Shown: in pieces, positions 1 through 5,869 of the stretch
Layout: the number at the start of each line of letters is the position of its first letter
Position numbering within the stretch: position 1 is the first letter of the stretch
Translations under genes and position numbers: made by a program
Notes under the pieces: model-generated
The model's database searches: none
Told to the model about the DNA's origin: nothing
The model's input: only the letters and a program-made list of their open reading frames with translations
Source of the DNA: Bryobacterales bacterium
Lineage (GTDB): Bacteria > Acidobacteriota > Terriglobia > Bryobacterales > Bryobacteraceae
Direction: 5' to 3'
Length of the DNA: 10,282 nt
NCBI GenBank assembly: GCA_003164075.1
Contig: PLRZ01000176.1
Coordinates: 1-10,282 of the forward strand

Positions 1-72
1 CTCGCCGCGGATCGCCTCGATCACCACCCGTGCTTTGAACTGCGGACTGTGCTGTTTTCTCGTCGTCGTCAT
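1..72 (-). CDS. IS3-family transposase OrfA, N-terminal 24 residues (cut by window start)
   Basis: The 24 visible codons give MTTTRKQHSPQFKARVVIEA followed by IRGE. This is the usual opening of IS3-family OrfA proteins, a basic leader then the (Y/F)K-x-x-V-V-x-E-x-x-x-G-E pattern that starts the DNA-binding helix-turn-helix. OrfA binds the element's terminal repeats and is normally fused to the OrfB DDE integrase by programmed -1 frameshifting. A good Shine-Dalgarno, AAGGAG (79-84 on the complement), lies 6 nt before the ATG, so the start is well supported. The rest of OrfA and all of OrfB lie left of the window. Family assignment is recognised from the sequence; the subgroup cannot be named. 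Confidence 0.8.
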   Translation of the reverse strand, partial: MTTTRKQHSPQFKARVVIEAIRGE

Positions 73-139
73 CGACCTCTCCTTGTCAACGACTCCGTCG
101 AAATCTTAGCTTATTGCCTGGTCTGAAATCCTGGGACCA
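1..139 (-). mobile_element. End of an IS3-family insertion sequence (partial)
   Basis: The window begins inside an insertion sequence whose transposase is read on the minus strand. The 67 bases between the transposase start and the neighbouring helicase gene carry no other gene and fit an IS terminal region. Read outward, the element would begin TGGTCCCAGGATTTCAGACC, and the TG start suits IS3-family ends. The exact edge is uncertain (about 138-142), because the other inverted repeat and the target duplication lie outside the window. The element abuts the helicase gene exactly where that gene stops, so it is the likely cause of the truncation. Confidence 0.7.
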
Positions 140-1555
140 CTATAGATCATCGTCCGGATTGAACATTGCTGATAGACAGACGATGCGCCGGTTAGCCGCA
201 TCCTGGCGCCGCAATAAACGCTGAATCAGGACCTCATACCGTATTTCCCGACTGCCAAGGCCGATCATATGCCCTTCATCGAACACGACGAGTGCTACAT
301 CGTTGAGCACGTTTGGGTCTTGACGCAGGGCAAAATCGAGTTTTTCCGGGGTAGCGACGACAATATCGGCGCTGACCAGCGTCTGCACATCAATCAACGT
401 TGCTCCGCTTGCGCCGTAGAGTGACGTCACAGCGGCGCCGAGGGGTACGAAGGTTCGAGCGAGAACGCGCTCGATCTGGGCGGACAGGGCGCGAAGCGGG
501 GTGACGTAAACAGTTCTCTTCCCGTCAGCTAGCGCACGAAGAATGCACAACTCGGCTATCCGCGTCTTCCCGGCACTGGTCGGCAAAGCAATAACAAGAT
601 CGTCAATTGGGTCTATGGCACGCCGGGCTGCAGCGATCTGTGACGGCCACAATTCAATATGGGGAGGCTGGCGCGTTGCCAGTAGGGCTATGAAGTCACG
701 CCTCAGATCGTTCCATCGTTCCGGGGCATTGATATTTGGTCCCGACGGAAGCACTACATGTAAACTCTGATCCCAAAGATCTCGTAGGATGTGCAGAGTC
801 ATCGTGGCTATCCACCAAGTCGGGATATTGCCGATCTGACCCGCCGAGGCCACCACTGACTCAAGCGTTCGAATTGCCGTGTCGAAGATTTCCCGATCAC
901 CCAAGAGAAGACCGGTATCGGCAAGACCCAGTCCGCCATGATAGGAAGTCGTAAGTGCAAAAATCGCCGCATCCTCTGCGTCAAAGGTATCGGTCTCGTC
1001 AACGAGGCGAGCAACAACGGCGTCATCGGTGTGGGTGGGATCGGAATGCCACTGGATGATTTGGGAACGCAAGATGGGAAGATCGCGGCGAAGGAGATAT
1101 CCCGGACATCTCTCGTGCGATGCAAGGTTCCTCTCCAGCGCCGGAAGCGGAAGAAGCGAGAATGACCGCGCTGCGTACCCTGCTAGGTGAAACGCGGCCG
1201 AACTCATGACAAGATGGCGCCCCTGGTCACCGTGAGTTGGATCACCTCTCCGTACGGCGGATTCAATCGCTTCGGCTGCAACCCGAAGTGCCTCGCTGGT
1301 GGCAAATTGTTCACCTGCCGGGCGATCCCTGTTGGCGTCTCGCAATTCAAGAGCAAGAGCCAGCACTCCATATCCGAAGTCGAGAAGATCCGGTGTCAGA
1401 GTCGGCGAATTCAAGCGTTCAGGCGTCCCTTCGGGCACCACCCCGTCGCGCCAAATCATACCTCGGGCCAAACCCAAAGCCAGCAGACGACCGCGCGCCT
1501 CCGGTTGGACGAGGTCCGCTAGCACACGGTTGATAGTCTCGGGATCACGCGCCAT
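140..1555 (-). pseudogene. hamB: Hachiman HamB-like (AbpB-like) SF2 helicase, truncated by an IS
   Basis: This 471-residue product is the N-terminal half of a superfamily 2 helicase. Seen in the sequence: an all-helical N-terminal region of about 300 residues, a Q-motif-like LWPSQ near 302-306, Walker A LPTSAGKT at 324-331, motif Ia TPLRALSAQ near 352-360, ATPEKLD near 401-407, DEGH (motif II) at 426-429 and LSAM (motif III) at 461-464. It then stops seven residues after SAM, where IS sequence begins. Motifs IV-VI and the second RecA domain are missing, so the fragment should not work as a helicase. Its ATG lies inside the end of the upstream DUF1837-like gene (11-bp overlap) with no clear Shine-Dalgarno, suggesting translational coupling. 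In Hachiman systems HamB is the DNA-translocating sensor that controls the HamA nuclease. The helicase call is firm; HamB rests on the partner. Confidence 0.75.
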
Positions 1556-2345
1556 GCGTTTTATATACCGCTGTTATGAAGGCCCCATGATCGCCAATTA
1601 GGATTGCGGCGTTCTCACGTTTAATGCCACTGTGCTTCGATTTAGAGGCCTGCACCAGGTGTTTCGCGGGATCGTTCCCAGAGAGTGCAAAAATCATATG
1701 CGTTACGTTCTTTGCTGAAATGGCCCCAGCGCATTGCAAGTCTTGAAACACTTTTGCTTCATCATCGCGCTTTTCCTCGTAAAGGCGCTTGGTGATGAAC
1801 GCCAAGGTGGATGGATTTGGGCGACCATCGTGCTTATCGAGGTTTTCGACGGCTTCTTCGGCTACAGCGCTACTAAACGCCCCCCGACTCTTGCACTCGC
1901 CCTTGAGCACACGCACGGGCTTGACGGTTGTATCGACGCCAATGATATCGTTGCCGCGCATCGCCATTTGCCGATCGCTCTTCCATCGAAGTTTCTTAAT
2001 GGGCACCACGAATGTAGTTTCTGCGTTCACGTACTCCGTAGCAAGCAGCTCACCCAGGTCCCCCGATTGTGTTTTCTTACTGCTCGGAAGGCTGTTGGCG
2101 ATAATCGCCGCAGCCTTCTTGTAGCCCCCTGCTTGCATAATCGTTGATTCTCCTACAAAATGATCGCCCAACAGCCCCTTGAGTGCCTGAAGTCCCACAG
2201 ACCGCGCACCAGGGCGCTCACCATAGAGCGTGACGCCTTGGTGCGGTGTCGATAAAGGTTTGAGCCACTTCTTGAATAGATCGTTGGGCACTATTGCCAC
2301 TCCGCCAGAACGTTCCCGTACGATGCGTTTGTACCACCATTGCAT
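1545..2345 (-). CDS. hamA: Hachiman HamA-like (AbpA/DUF1837-like) PD-(D/E)xK nuclease
   Basis: A 266-residue cytoplasmic protein. It has the landmarks of the DUF1837/HamA C-terminal domain: GDLGELL with Glu99, MRGNDIIGV with Asp133, and GECKSR with Glu150 and Lys152. Together these give the E...D...ExK arrangement of a PD-(D/E)xK nuclease. AVAEEAVENLDKH (about 160-172) follows as the usual helix after the core. In known Hachiman systems HamA is the DNA-degrading effector held in check by HamB. Its stop overlaps the start of the downstream helicase by 11 bp, the expected hamAB order. The ATG at 2345 is the only good start after an in-frame TAG 18 bp upstream, but it lacks a clear Shine-Dalgarno, so the N-terminus is uncertain. 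With the helicase truncated, this nuclease may be idle or unregulated. A stand-alone DUF1837 protein is the main alternative. Confidence 0.72.
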   Translation of the reverse strand: MQWWYKRIVRERSGGVAIVPNDLFKKWLKPLSTPHQGVTLYGERPGARSVGLQALKGLLGDHFVGESTIMQAGGYKKAAAIIANSLPSSKKTQSGDLGELLATEYVNAETTFVVPIKKLRWKSDRQMAMRGNDIIGVDTTVKPVRVLKGECKSRGAFSSAVAEEAVENLDKHDGRPNPSTLAFITKRLYEEKRDDEAKVFQDLQCAGAISAKNVTHMIFALSGNDPAKHLVQASKSKHSGIKRENAAILIGDHGAFITAVYKTHGA

Positions 2346-2402
2346 TGTCGTGGTCGAGCACTAGCAGAGGCCCCAGACATGATCCCCGCAAGTTACCAGT
2401 CA

Positions 2403-2431
2403 TTTATAAAGACCTACCGCCCGACGCGCAA
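2403..2431 (-). promoter_or_regulatory. Candidate promoter of the hamAB-like operon
   Basis: On the minus strand TTGCGC (2431-2426) and TATAAA (2408-2403) are separated by exactly 17 bp. The -10 matches the consensus at five of six bases and the -35 at three. It lies about 58 bp before the hamA-like ATG, which would leave a leader of about 50 nt. The -35 sits in the loop of the GC-rich stem described separately. This is a match by eye only. Confidence 0.35.
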
Positions 2432-2442
2432 TCCGGGCGGCA
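2415..2442 (-). terminator. GC-rich stem-loop between the AbiE toxin gene and hamA
   Basis: Arms 2415-2423 and 2434-2442 pair over 9 bp (one G-U) around a 10-nt loop, with the core CCGCCCG/CGGGCGG perfect. It lies 24 bp beyond the toxin gene's stop, where a terminator would be expected. The downstream tract is GGTCTTTATAA, T-containing but not a true U-run, so it could be a weak terminator or a structure over the hamA promoter. Confidence 0.35.
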
Positions 2443-2465
2443 CCGCTATAGTAGAGTTGTTGGGA

Positions 2466-3485
2466 TCACGTTTTGCCGTTGATCTCCTTTTCGAGCTCAG
2501 CCAGCGTTTTCATAAGTTCGTCGAATTTCGGCGGCTGACCGAATATCATGACGCCCATATTCCGGTAGTCCCGCTCCAGTGCCGCCATGCGGGTCTCCGT
2601 CGGCATGAGACAGAGATTTCCGGGTTGCGCCAGATCGTAACGAGCCCAAGCGGCAGGATAGAACGTTTCTTTATGCCTCACGACCTGGGCGAGAAGCGGC
2701 ATGTCCGCAAGAGCCTCAGCCCGGATCGTGCTTTCCGCCAACATGGCAACGTCGTAGTAGTGACGGGAGTATCTCTCCGGTAGCGGCTTGTCCGCCGGGC
2801 GGTGAAATTCCGCGTGAAGGATCGTCGCTTTCTCCCAGAAGGTGCGCTTGCCCAGCAGCGCAACAACCTCAACATCGCCGCCTGGAATGAGCGCCGGAAA
2901 TTCTTCGGCAACAAAGGAGCGGATCGTGAAGCGATCCCGCGGCACAAATTCGGCGTGGGTGCCGAGTTCAAGGACGACTTGCGGAATAACGTAGGCCAAG
3001 CTTTTTGGAGTGGCGGTAGGGTAACGAAAGCGAACGACGTTCGGGTCCTGCGCACTGACGTCGAGGCTCCATGCCCCGCCTGTTCCGAGCACTTCCTCGC
3101 ACCGGCCTTTCAATGCATCCAGAAATTCGCTCCCGATGTAGCGCTGACATTCGATCATCATCTCGGCGAGGATATCGATGCGCTTGGATTTTGAGATTTG
3201 CTCGCGCCTGGGATCTCGCTCTCCGGTGAAACCGAGCGCCGCATAATCCACGGCAAGGTCGATATCTTCGGAGAACCGGTTTATGGCGTGGAAGATTTTC
3301 GAGAGCGAGGTCCCGCCCTTGAAGAGAAGGCGGCCGGAAAGAACCTTGATCGAGAAAAGTTGCCCAAGGACCCAGCAAACCCAGAAGTCTTTTTCGATAA
3401 TGGCGTCAGGCAAACCTTTGCGTTCCGCAGCCTCCGCAAAAACGCCGGCACGTTCCCTTGCGGGCATCTGAGCAATGCGATTCAA
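2466..3485 (-). CDS. abiEii: AbiEii/AbiGii-family nucleotidyltransferase toxin (type IV TA)
   Basis: A 339-residue toxin of the AbiEii (MenT-like) nucleotidyltransferase family. Numbered from the TTG start, visible motifs are IEKDFWVCWVL near 30-40, the nucleotide-binding FKGGTSLSK near 55-63, the metal-binding SEDIDL with Asp74 and Asp76, and RHYYDVAML in the C-terminal half, a conserved family signature. Family members transfer nucleotides, in MenT toxins to tRNA 3' ends, and cause growth arrest during phage infection. I chose TTG at 3485 because its T-T-G shares bases with the antitoxin's TGA stop (TTGA overlap) and a GGAG lies 8 nt upstream. An ATG at 3467 is the alternative; the frame stays open upstream to 3527, but that lies inside the antitoxin gene. 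It is the second gene of the AbiE operon. Reading frame and key residues look intact. Confidence 0.88.
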   Translation of the reverse strand: MNRIAQMPARERAGVFAEAAERKGLPDAIIEKDFWVCWVLGQLFSIKVLSGRLLFKGGTSLSKIFHAINRFSEDIDLAVDYAALGFTGERDPRREQISKSKRIDILAEMMIECQRYIGSEFLDALKGRCEEVLGTGGAWSLDVSAQDPNVVRFRYPTATPKSLAYVIPQVVLELGTHAEFVPRDRFTIRSFVAEEFPALIPGGDVEVVALLGKRTFWEKATILHAEFHRPADKPLPERYSRHYYDVAMLAESTIRAEALADMPLLAQVVRHKETFYPAAWARYDLAQPGNLCLMPTETRMAALERDYRNMGVMIFGQPPKFDELMKTLAELEKEINGKT

Positions 3486-4090
3486 ACCGTGTTCTCCGCG
3501 ATCGTTTTCGCCACCTCGTAAATCCAATCTACGCCGAACCGCGCATCTTTCACGAGCTTCTGTTTTTCCGCCGGAGATAGCGCTGCCCGCAGCGTCTTAA
3601 TCTCGCGAGGGCCGACCCCTTCCTTACCCAGATACCGAAGAGCCTGAACCACCAGTGCGAATTTGCCGTCAAGTCCGGCCATTGCTTTCGGACGCGCGTG
3701 CTTGAAATGAATACTTCGGCGCCCGATCGGCACATCGTTATTCGGGCCATCGGTAAGGTAGATGATTTTGGCCGGCACTTGAGTAGACAGGCCAAGCAGG
3801 TTCGCCGCCCATGCGCCTTCCGGCACGATCTTCCACCGTTGACGGCGCGCAATGGCGCGCGCCGCCTCATCGATGTCCGGACTCAATTTCCCACCTAGCG
3901 CTGGATTCATCTTTGGCCGGTCGTAAAGACCACGCCGGATGCGGCGGATATTTCCATCGCGCGTGAGGCTCGCAAGGGTAACGTCAATGGTCGTTCGACT
4001 GGCAACATCGAGAAAATCCTTCGCGGAGAAGGCTTTTCCCTCGCCGAGGCGCTCGATCCTTGCAACTATCTGATCGCGCATGGTTTGCAT
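3482..4090 (-). CDS. abiEi: AbiEi-like antitoxin/repressor (DUF6088-like) of the AbiE pair
   Basis: A 202-residue cognate antitoxin placed directly upstream of the toxin. Residues 1 to about 75 (MRDQIVARIERLGEGKAFSA, then VASRTTIDVTLASLTRDG and the basic IRRIRRGLYDRP) read as a winged helix-turn-helix. The C-terminal part, with TDGPNNDVPIGRRSIHFKHA, resembles DUF6088/AbiEi antitoxin domains. In characterised AbiE systems AbiEi neutralises the toxin and represses its own promoter by binding inverted repeats, and such a repeat lies immediately upstream here. The ATG at 4090 has AAGG 10 nt upstream. The frame continues to an ATG at 4147, but that overlaps the -35 box and would remove the promoter. 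An ATG at 4081 is the other possibility. Its TGA is shared with the toxin's TTG. Confidence 0.85.
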   Translation of the reverse strand: MQTMRDQIVARIERLGEGKAFSAKDFLDVASRTTIDVTLASLTRDGNIRRIRRGLYDRPKMNPALGGKLSPDIDEAARAIARRQRWKIVPEGAWAANLLGLSTQVPAKIIYLTDGPNNDVPIGRRSIHFKHARPKAMAGLDGKFALVVQALRYLGKEGVGPREIKTLRAALSPAEKQKLVKDARFGVDWIYEVAKTIAENTV

Positions 4091-4109
4091 GAATGTCCCG
4101 CCTTGTCGA

Positions 4110-4147
4110 TTAAGAAAAACTGTACTACTTTTTCTTAACGCTTGCAA
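4110..4147 (-). promoter_or_regulatory. AbiE promoter with overlapping perfect inverted repeat (operator)
   Basis: A perfect 10-bp inverted repeat, TTAAGAAAAA and TTTTTCTTAA (4110-4119 and 4129-4138, 9-bp spacer), lies 20 bp before the antitoxin ATG. On the minus strand TTGCAA (4147-4142) and TACAGT (4124-4119) are spaced by exactly 17 bp and form a plausible sigma-70 promoter. One arm lies between the boxes and the spacer carries most of the -10. Protein bound to the repeat would block RNA polymerase, as expected for AbiEi autorepression. Confidence 0.65.
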
Positions 4148-4170
4148 GCACCACGGTCTGAGGCGACGGT

Positions 4171-4587
4171 CTATCTCTCGACGACCAGCTCCACTTTGCC
4201 GTCACGGAGCCGCCGCGAGAAACGGCCGGTCACCCGCACCACCGGATTCACCGGCACCTGGGTTGAACGGCCTTCGTTATAGGCCCGTTCAGCTTCGGTC
4301 GGCTCCCAGCTCACACCGAGCTTGGTGAGCGCTTGCCGTGCGGCGCCGAGAAATCCATTCGGGCTGTAGAGAAGAGGCTCTCCCGTGAGGCGCGAAACGA
4401 CGGCGCGGCCATAGACGCCGTAGCCGAGGCGTACCAGGCGCTTTTCGCGGACCATGCCGCGCAACACCCGCAGCACCTGATCCTCGCCGCCGAGATCGCG
4501 GAATTCACGGGGAAGGAATACGTCGTCGCGCCGCTTCCGTGCGATCCGCTCCTCGATCCTTTCGCGCAATGTCCTCTGTTGACGCAT
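4171..4587 (-). CDS. Solitary DUF6088/AbiEi-like winged-HTH protein
   Basis: A 138-residue basic protein. It has the same opening architecture as the neighbouring antitoxin: TLRERIEERIARKRRDDVFL, then LPREFRDLGGEDQVLRVLRG, then MVREKRLVRLGYGVYGRA. That is a winged helix-turn-helix ending in the basic RLGYGVYGR wing. The C-terminal part (about 60-138) contains LLYSPNGFLGAARQALTKLG and RSTQVPVNPVVRVTGRFSRR, a pattern of DUF6088-type proteins. GAGG lies 8 nt before the ATG at 4587. Upstream in-frame ATGs (4593 and beyond) have poorer spacing. No toxin gene is paired with it: the next gene in transcription is the AbiE antitoxin, 80 bp away with its own promoter. It could be a stand-alone regulator, an orphan antitoxin or a second regulator of the AbiE operon. 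Domain recognised; function inferred. Confidence 0.72.
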   Translation of the reverse strand: MRQQRTLRERIEERIARKRRDDVFLPREFRDLGGEDQVLRVLRGMVREKRLVRLGYGVYGRAVVSRLTGEPLLYSPNGFLGAARQALTKLGVSWEPTEAERAYNEGRSTQVPVNPVVRVTGRFSRRLRDGKVELVVER

Positions 4588-4605
4588 GGCCATGCCCTCG
4601 CATTG

Positions 4606-4650
4606 AACCCGACATCCATAGCATACAAAAACCCGACACATTGCAAGCAC
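4606..4650 (-). promoter_or_regulatory. Putative control region of the solitary AbiEi-like gene
   Basis: Two direct copies of a 9-mer (AACCCGACA on the plus strand, 4606-4614 and 4630-4638) lie 24 bp apart just before this gene. A TTGCAA that could act as a -35 (4646-4641) lies beyond them. It belongs to the 10-mer TTGCAAGCAC (4641-4650), which also occurs at 4142-4151 over the -35 of the AbiE operon. The -10 is unclear (TGCTAT at 17 bp, or TATGCT at 15 bp). A repressor binding the repeats is plausible, but this is inference. Confidence 0.35.
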
Positions 4651-4705
4651 AAAAAATGTGGTTCGAACGACTTAAAGCCGCTTGGAATGTATATGATTTC
4701 AGGGC

Positions 4706-4725
4706 AGGATAACTGCGTTTATCCT
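4706..4725. repeat. 7-bp perfect inverted repeat in a short intergenic gap
   Basis: AGGATAA (4706-4712) and TTATCCT (4719-4725) flank a 6-bp centre. The gap 4588-4745 holds no other gene. The repeat lies 20 bp downstream of the stop of the MerR-like gene. There is no T-run on either side, so it is not a standard terminator. It could be a protein-binding site or an mRNA 3' hairpin. Confidence 0.3.
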
Positions 4726-4745
4726 ATGCCACTACAGAGCAGGGG

Positions 4746-5003
4746 TCAACCCACAGTTTTTCCCTTCGGTTGATCTCCAACACCCTCTTTCAGGAACGGT
4801 GGCGACGGGCTGAGCTCGGATGGGGTGAAACCCAGCTTGAGCCAGAACGTCGAGAGATCCTCATACCGATAACGCGGGTGTCCCAGTTTGGTCGCTTTGG
4901 CAGGCGGCGGCAGAAACGATGTTAAGTCCCGAAGAACCGGGCGGCTCACCTCCAGCAACTCGGCAGCCTTCGAGATGCTGACCAACTTTAGAGCGGTGTT
5001 CAT
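4746..5003 (-). CDS. Small MerR/excisionase-like helix-turn-helix protein
   Basis: An 85-residue protein. Its N-terminal part, LVSISKAAELLEVSRPVLRD (about residues 6-25), is a typical helix-turn-helix of the MerR/excisionase superfamily: I-S-x-A-A-E-L-L-x-V-S-R then a recognition helix. A basic segment follows (PPPAKATKLGHPRYRYEDLS) that resembles the wing and the R-Y-x-x-x-D-L ending of such proteins. The C-terminus is proline-rich and probably disordered. The ATG at 5003 is chosen because it directly precedes the domain; GGGGAG lies 13 nt upstream, rather far. The frame is open upstream from a TTG at 5039, without conserved-looking sequence. Excisionase-like proteins direct recombination or act as local regulators on mobile elements, but no integrase is visible here. 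Confidence 0.62.
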   Translation of the reverse strand: MNTALKLVSISKAAELLEVSRPVLRDLTSFLPPPAKATKLGHPRYRYEDLSTFWLKLGFTPSELSPSPPFLKEGVGDQPKGKTVG

Positions 5004-5013
5004 GGGGTGTTTT

Positions 5014-5121
5014 CTACTCCCCCTCTGGACATTCTTCAAGTCGGTTTAGCGTTTTTGGTTCCTGAGGTAAATCGGAAAGCGAGGTGCTGTCCGTTTGCTC
5101 CAGCACGGTGTCCAGATTCAT
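5014..5121 (-). CDS. Possible 35-residue ORF before the MerR-like gene
   Basis: An ATG at 5121 opens 35 codons (MNLDTVLEQTDSTSLSDLPQ and on to PEGE), acidic and polar, ending in TAG 11 bp before the MerR-like ATG. The frame is open back to 5205, overlapping the end of the upstream secreted-protein gene. I see no domain and no clear Shine-Dalgarno. A GC-rich hairpin (5128-5142) lies just before it. It could be a small protein, a remnant of a longer gene or chance. Confidence 0.2.
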   Translation of the reverse strand: MNLDTVLEQTDSTSLSDLPQEPKTLNRLEECPEGE

Positions 5122-5158
5122 GTCGGAGCGCCGGCCCGGCGCGAAGTTCTCGTATGGC

Positions 5159-5773
5159 TCACTTCGGAATCGCGGCGCACGAGAGTTTCTTCGGGAGGCT
5201 GTCAACGGTCCCGTGTTCGCGGTCCCCGTAATAGAACATCGCTGGACCTGCTGATTTCTCTATGTACACAACAAACCAGCCTGTTATATCACCGTTCAAG
5301 AGACGGCCCGGACTCAGCGTCCCATCTACCGCACCTGAGAGATTTGTGAAGCTGCGCCATATACCGCTTTTGAGGTTTAAGGGAGTTCCATCGCCCCAAT
5401 CGCTCCAGCGTGGACGGTCTGTGTGGTGGAAATCCCGAATGAGCGCCGCCGTCATGATGCCCCAGCCCTTCCACTGGACTCGGCTGAGCTTTTCGGCAGA
5501 CAGGGTTTCCGGGAGGACGTGGAAAGAGGCGTCCCTCCACTGAACTATGCTGTACTCACCGTTGTCGTAGTAATCCCCACCGCACTTTGCAAGAAGACTG
5601 TCCCAAAAAAGATTGGCGGCCTCCTGCAAAGTGGCAGGCTCACGCGAACTTCTAGAGGCGGGTCCCTTCTCGGCGGTTTCCGCTTTCGGGTTTTGCGCAG
5701 CAGTGGGCATGGTCAATAGGGCCGCCGTCGCGCCGACGGCGAGAACGGCTCTTGTGTAGTTCGCGATGCACAT
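5159..5773 (-). CDS. Secreted two-cysteine protein, paralogue D of a four-gene array
   Basis: A 204-residue exported protein of a family I do not recognise. The N-terminus (MCIANYTRAVLAVGATAALL, then TMPTAAQ) is a Sec signal peptide with likely cleavage after TAA or TAAQ. The mature part has a polar linker, then the family signature LFWDSLLAKCGGDYY with Cys64, VQWKGWG, the W-x-x-W-x-D-like RWSDWGDGTP, YIEKSAGPAMFYYG and a C-terminal LSCAAIP with Cys199. Cys64 and Cys199 are the only cysteines after the signal peptide, so one disulfide joining the two ends is likely. It is the last gene of the array. It lies 96 bp after paralogue C and has its own leader, resembling that of paralogue A, so it may also be transcribed separately. 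No catalytic motif is evident. Confidence 0.7.
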   Translation of the reverse strand: MCIANYTRAVLAVGATAALLTMPTAAQNPKAETAEKGPASRSSREPATLQEAANLFWDSLLAKCGGDYYDNGEYSIVQWRDASFHVLPETLSAEKLSRVQWKGWGIMTAALIRDFHHTDRPRWSDWGDGTPLNLKSGIWRSFTNLSGAVDGTLSPGRLLNGDITGWFVVYIEKSAGPAMFYYGDREHGTVDSLPKKLSCAAIPK

Positions 5774-5787
5774 GTTTTTGGAGGCTA

Positions 5788-5834
5788 CTCACGGCGGAAA
5801 AGACCGGAGCGCCCTCTCCAAACGACTCTACCAT
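5788..5834 (-). promoter_or_regulatory. Leader of paralogue D, shared with the leader of paralogue A
   Basis: Read on the minus strand, this block runs ATGGTAGAGTCGT, a TT pair absent from the other copy, GGAGAGGGCGCTCC, a spacer and CCGTGAG, then the ATG 15 bp on. The sequence before paralogue A (7925-7963) matches it closely in the same order. The two leaders are therefore homologous, and conservation outside the coding sequence suggests a shared regulatory or translational signal. TAGAGT could be a weak -10 but no good -35 is present. Confidence 0.45.
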
Positions 5835-5869
5835 GCGGCATTAAAGACCCAGTCCGGCCCGCCGCCCCG

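Noticed and set aside
2340..2783. Plus-strand 147-codon frame across the hamA/abiEii gap
   Set aside because: Mostly antisense to the toxin gene, with no recognisable motif or ribosome-binding site.
4706..4725. A Xer dif-like recombination site
   Set aside because: The 6-bp centre is suggestive, but the arms do not match XerC/XerD consensus arms such as TTATGTTAAAT, so only an inverted repeat is reported.
5128..5142. GC-rich palindrome as a rho-independent terminator for the secreted array
   Set aside because: The stem is perfect (7 bp, 1-nt centre) but no T-run follows on either strand.
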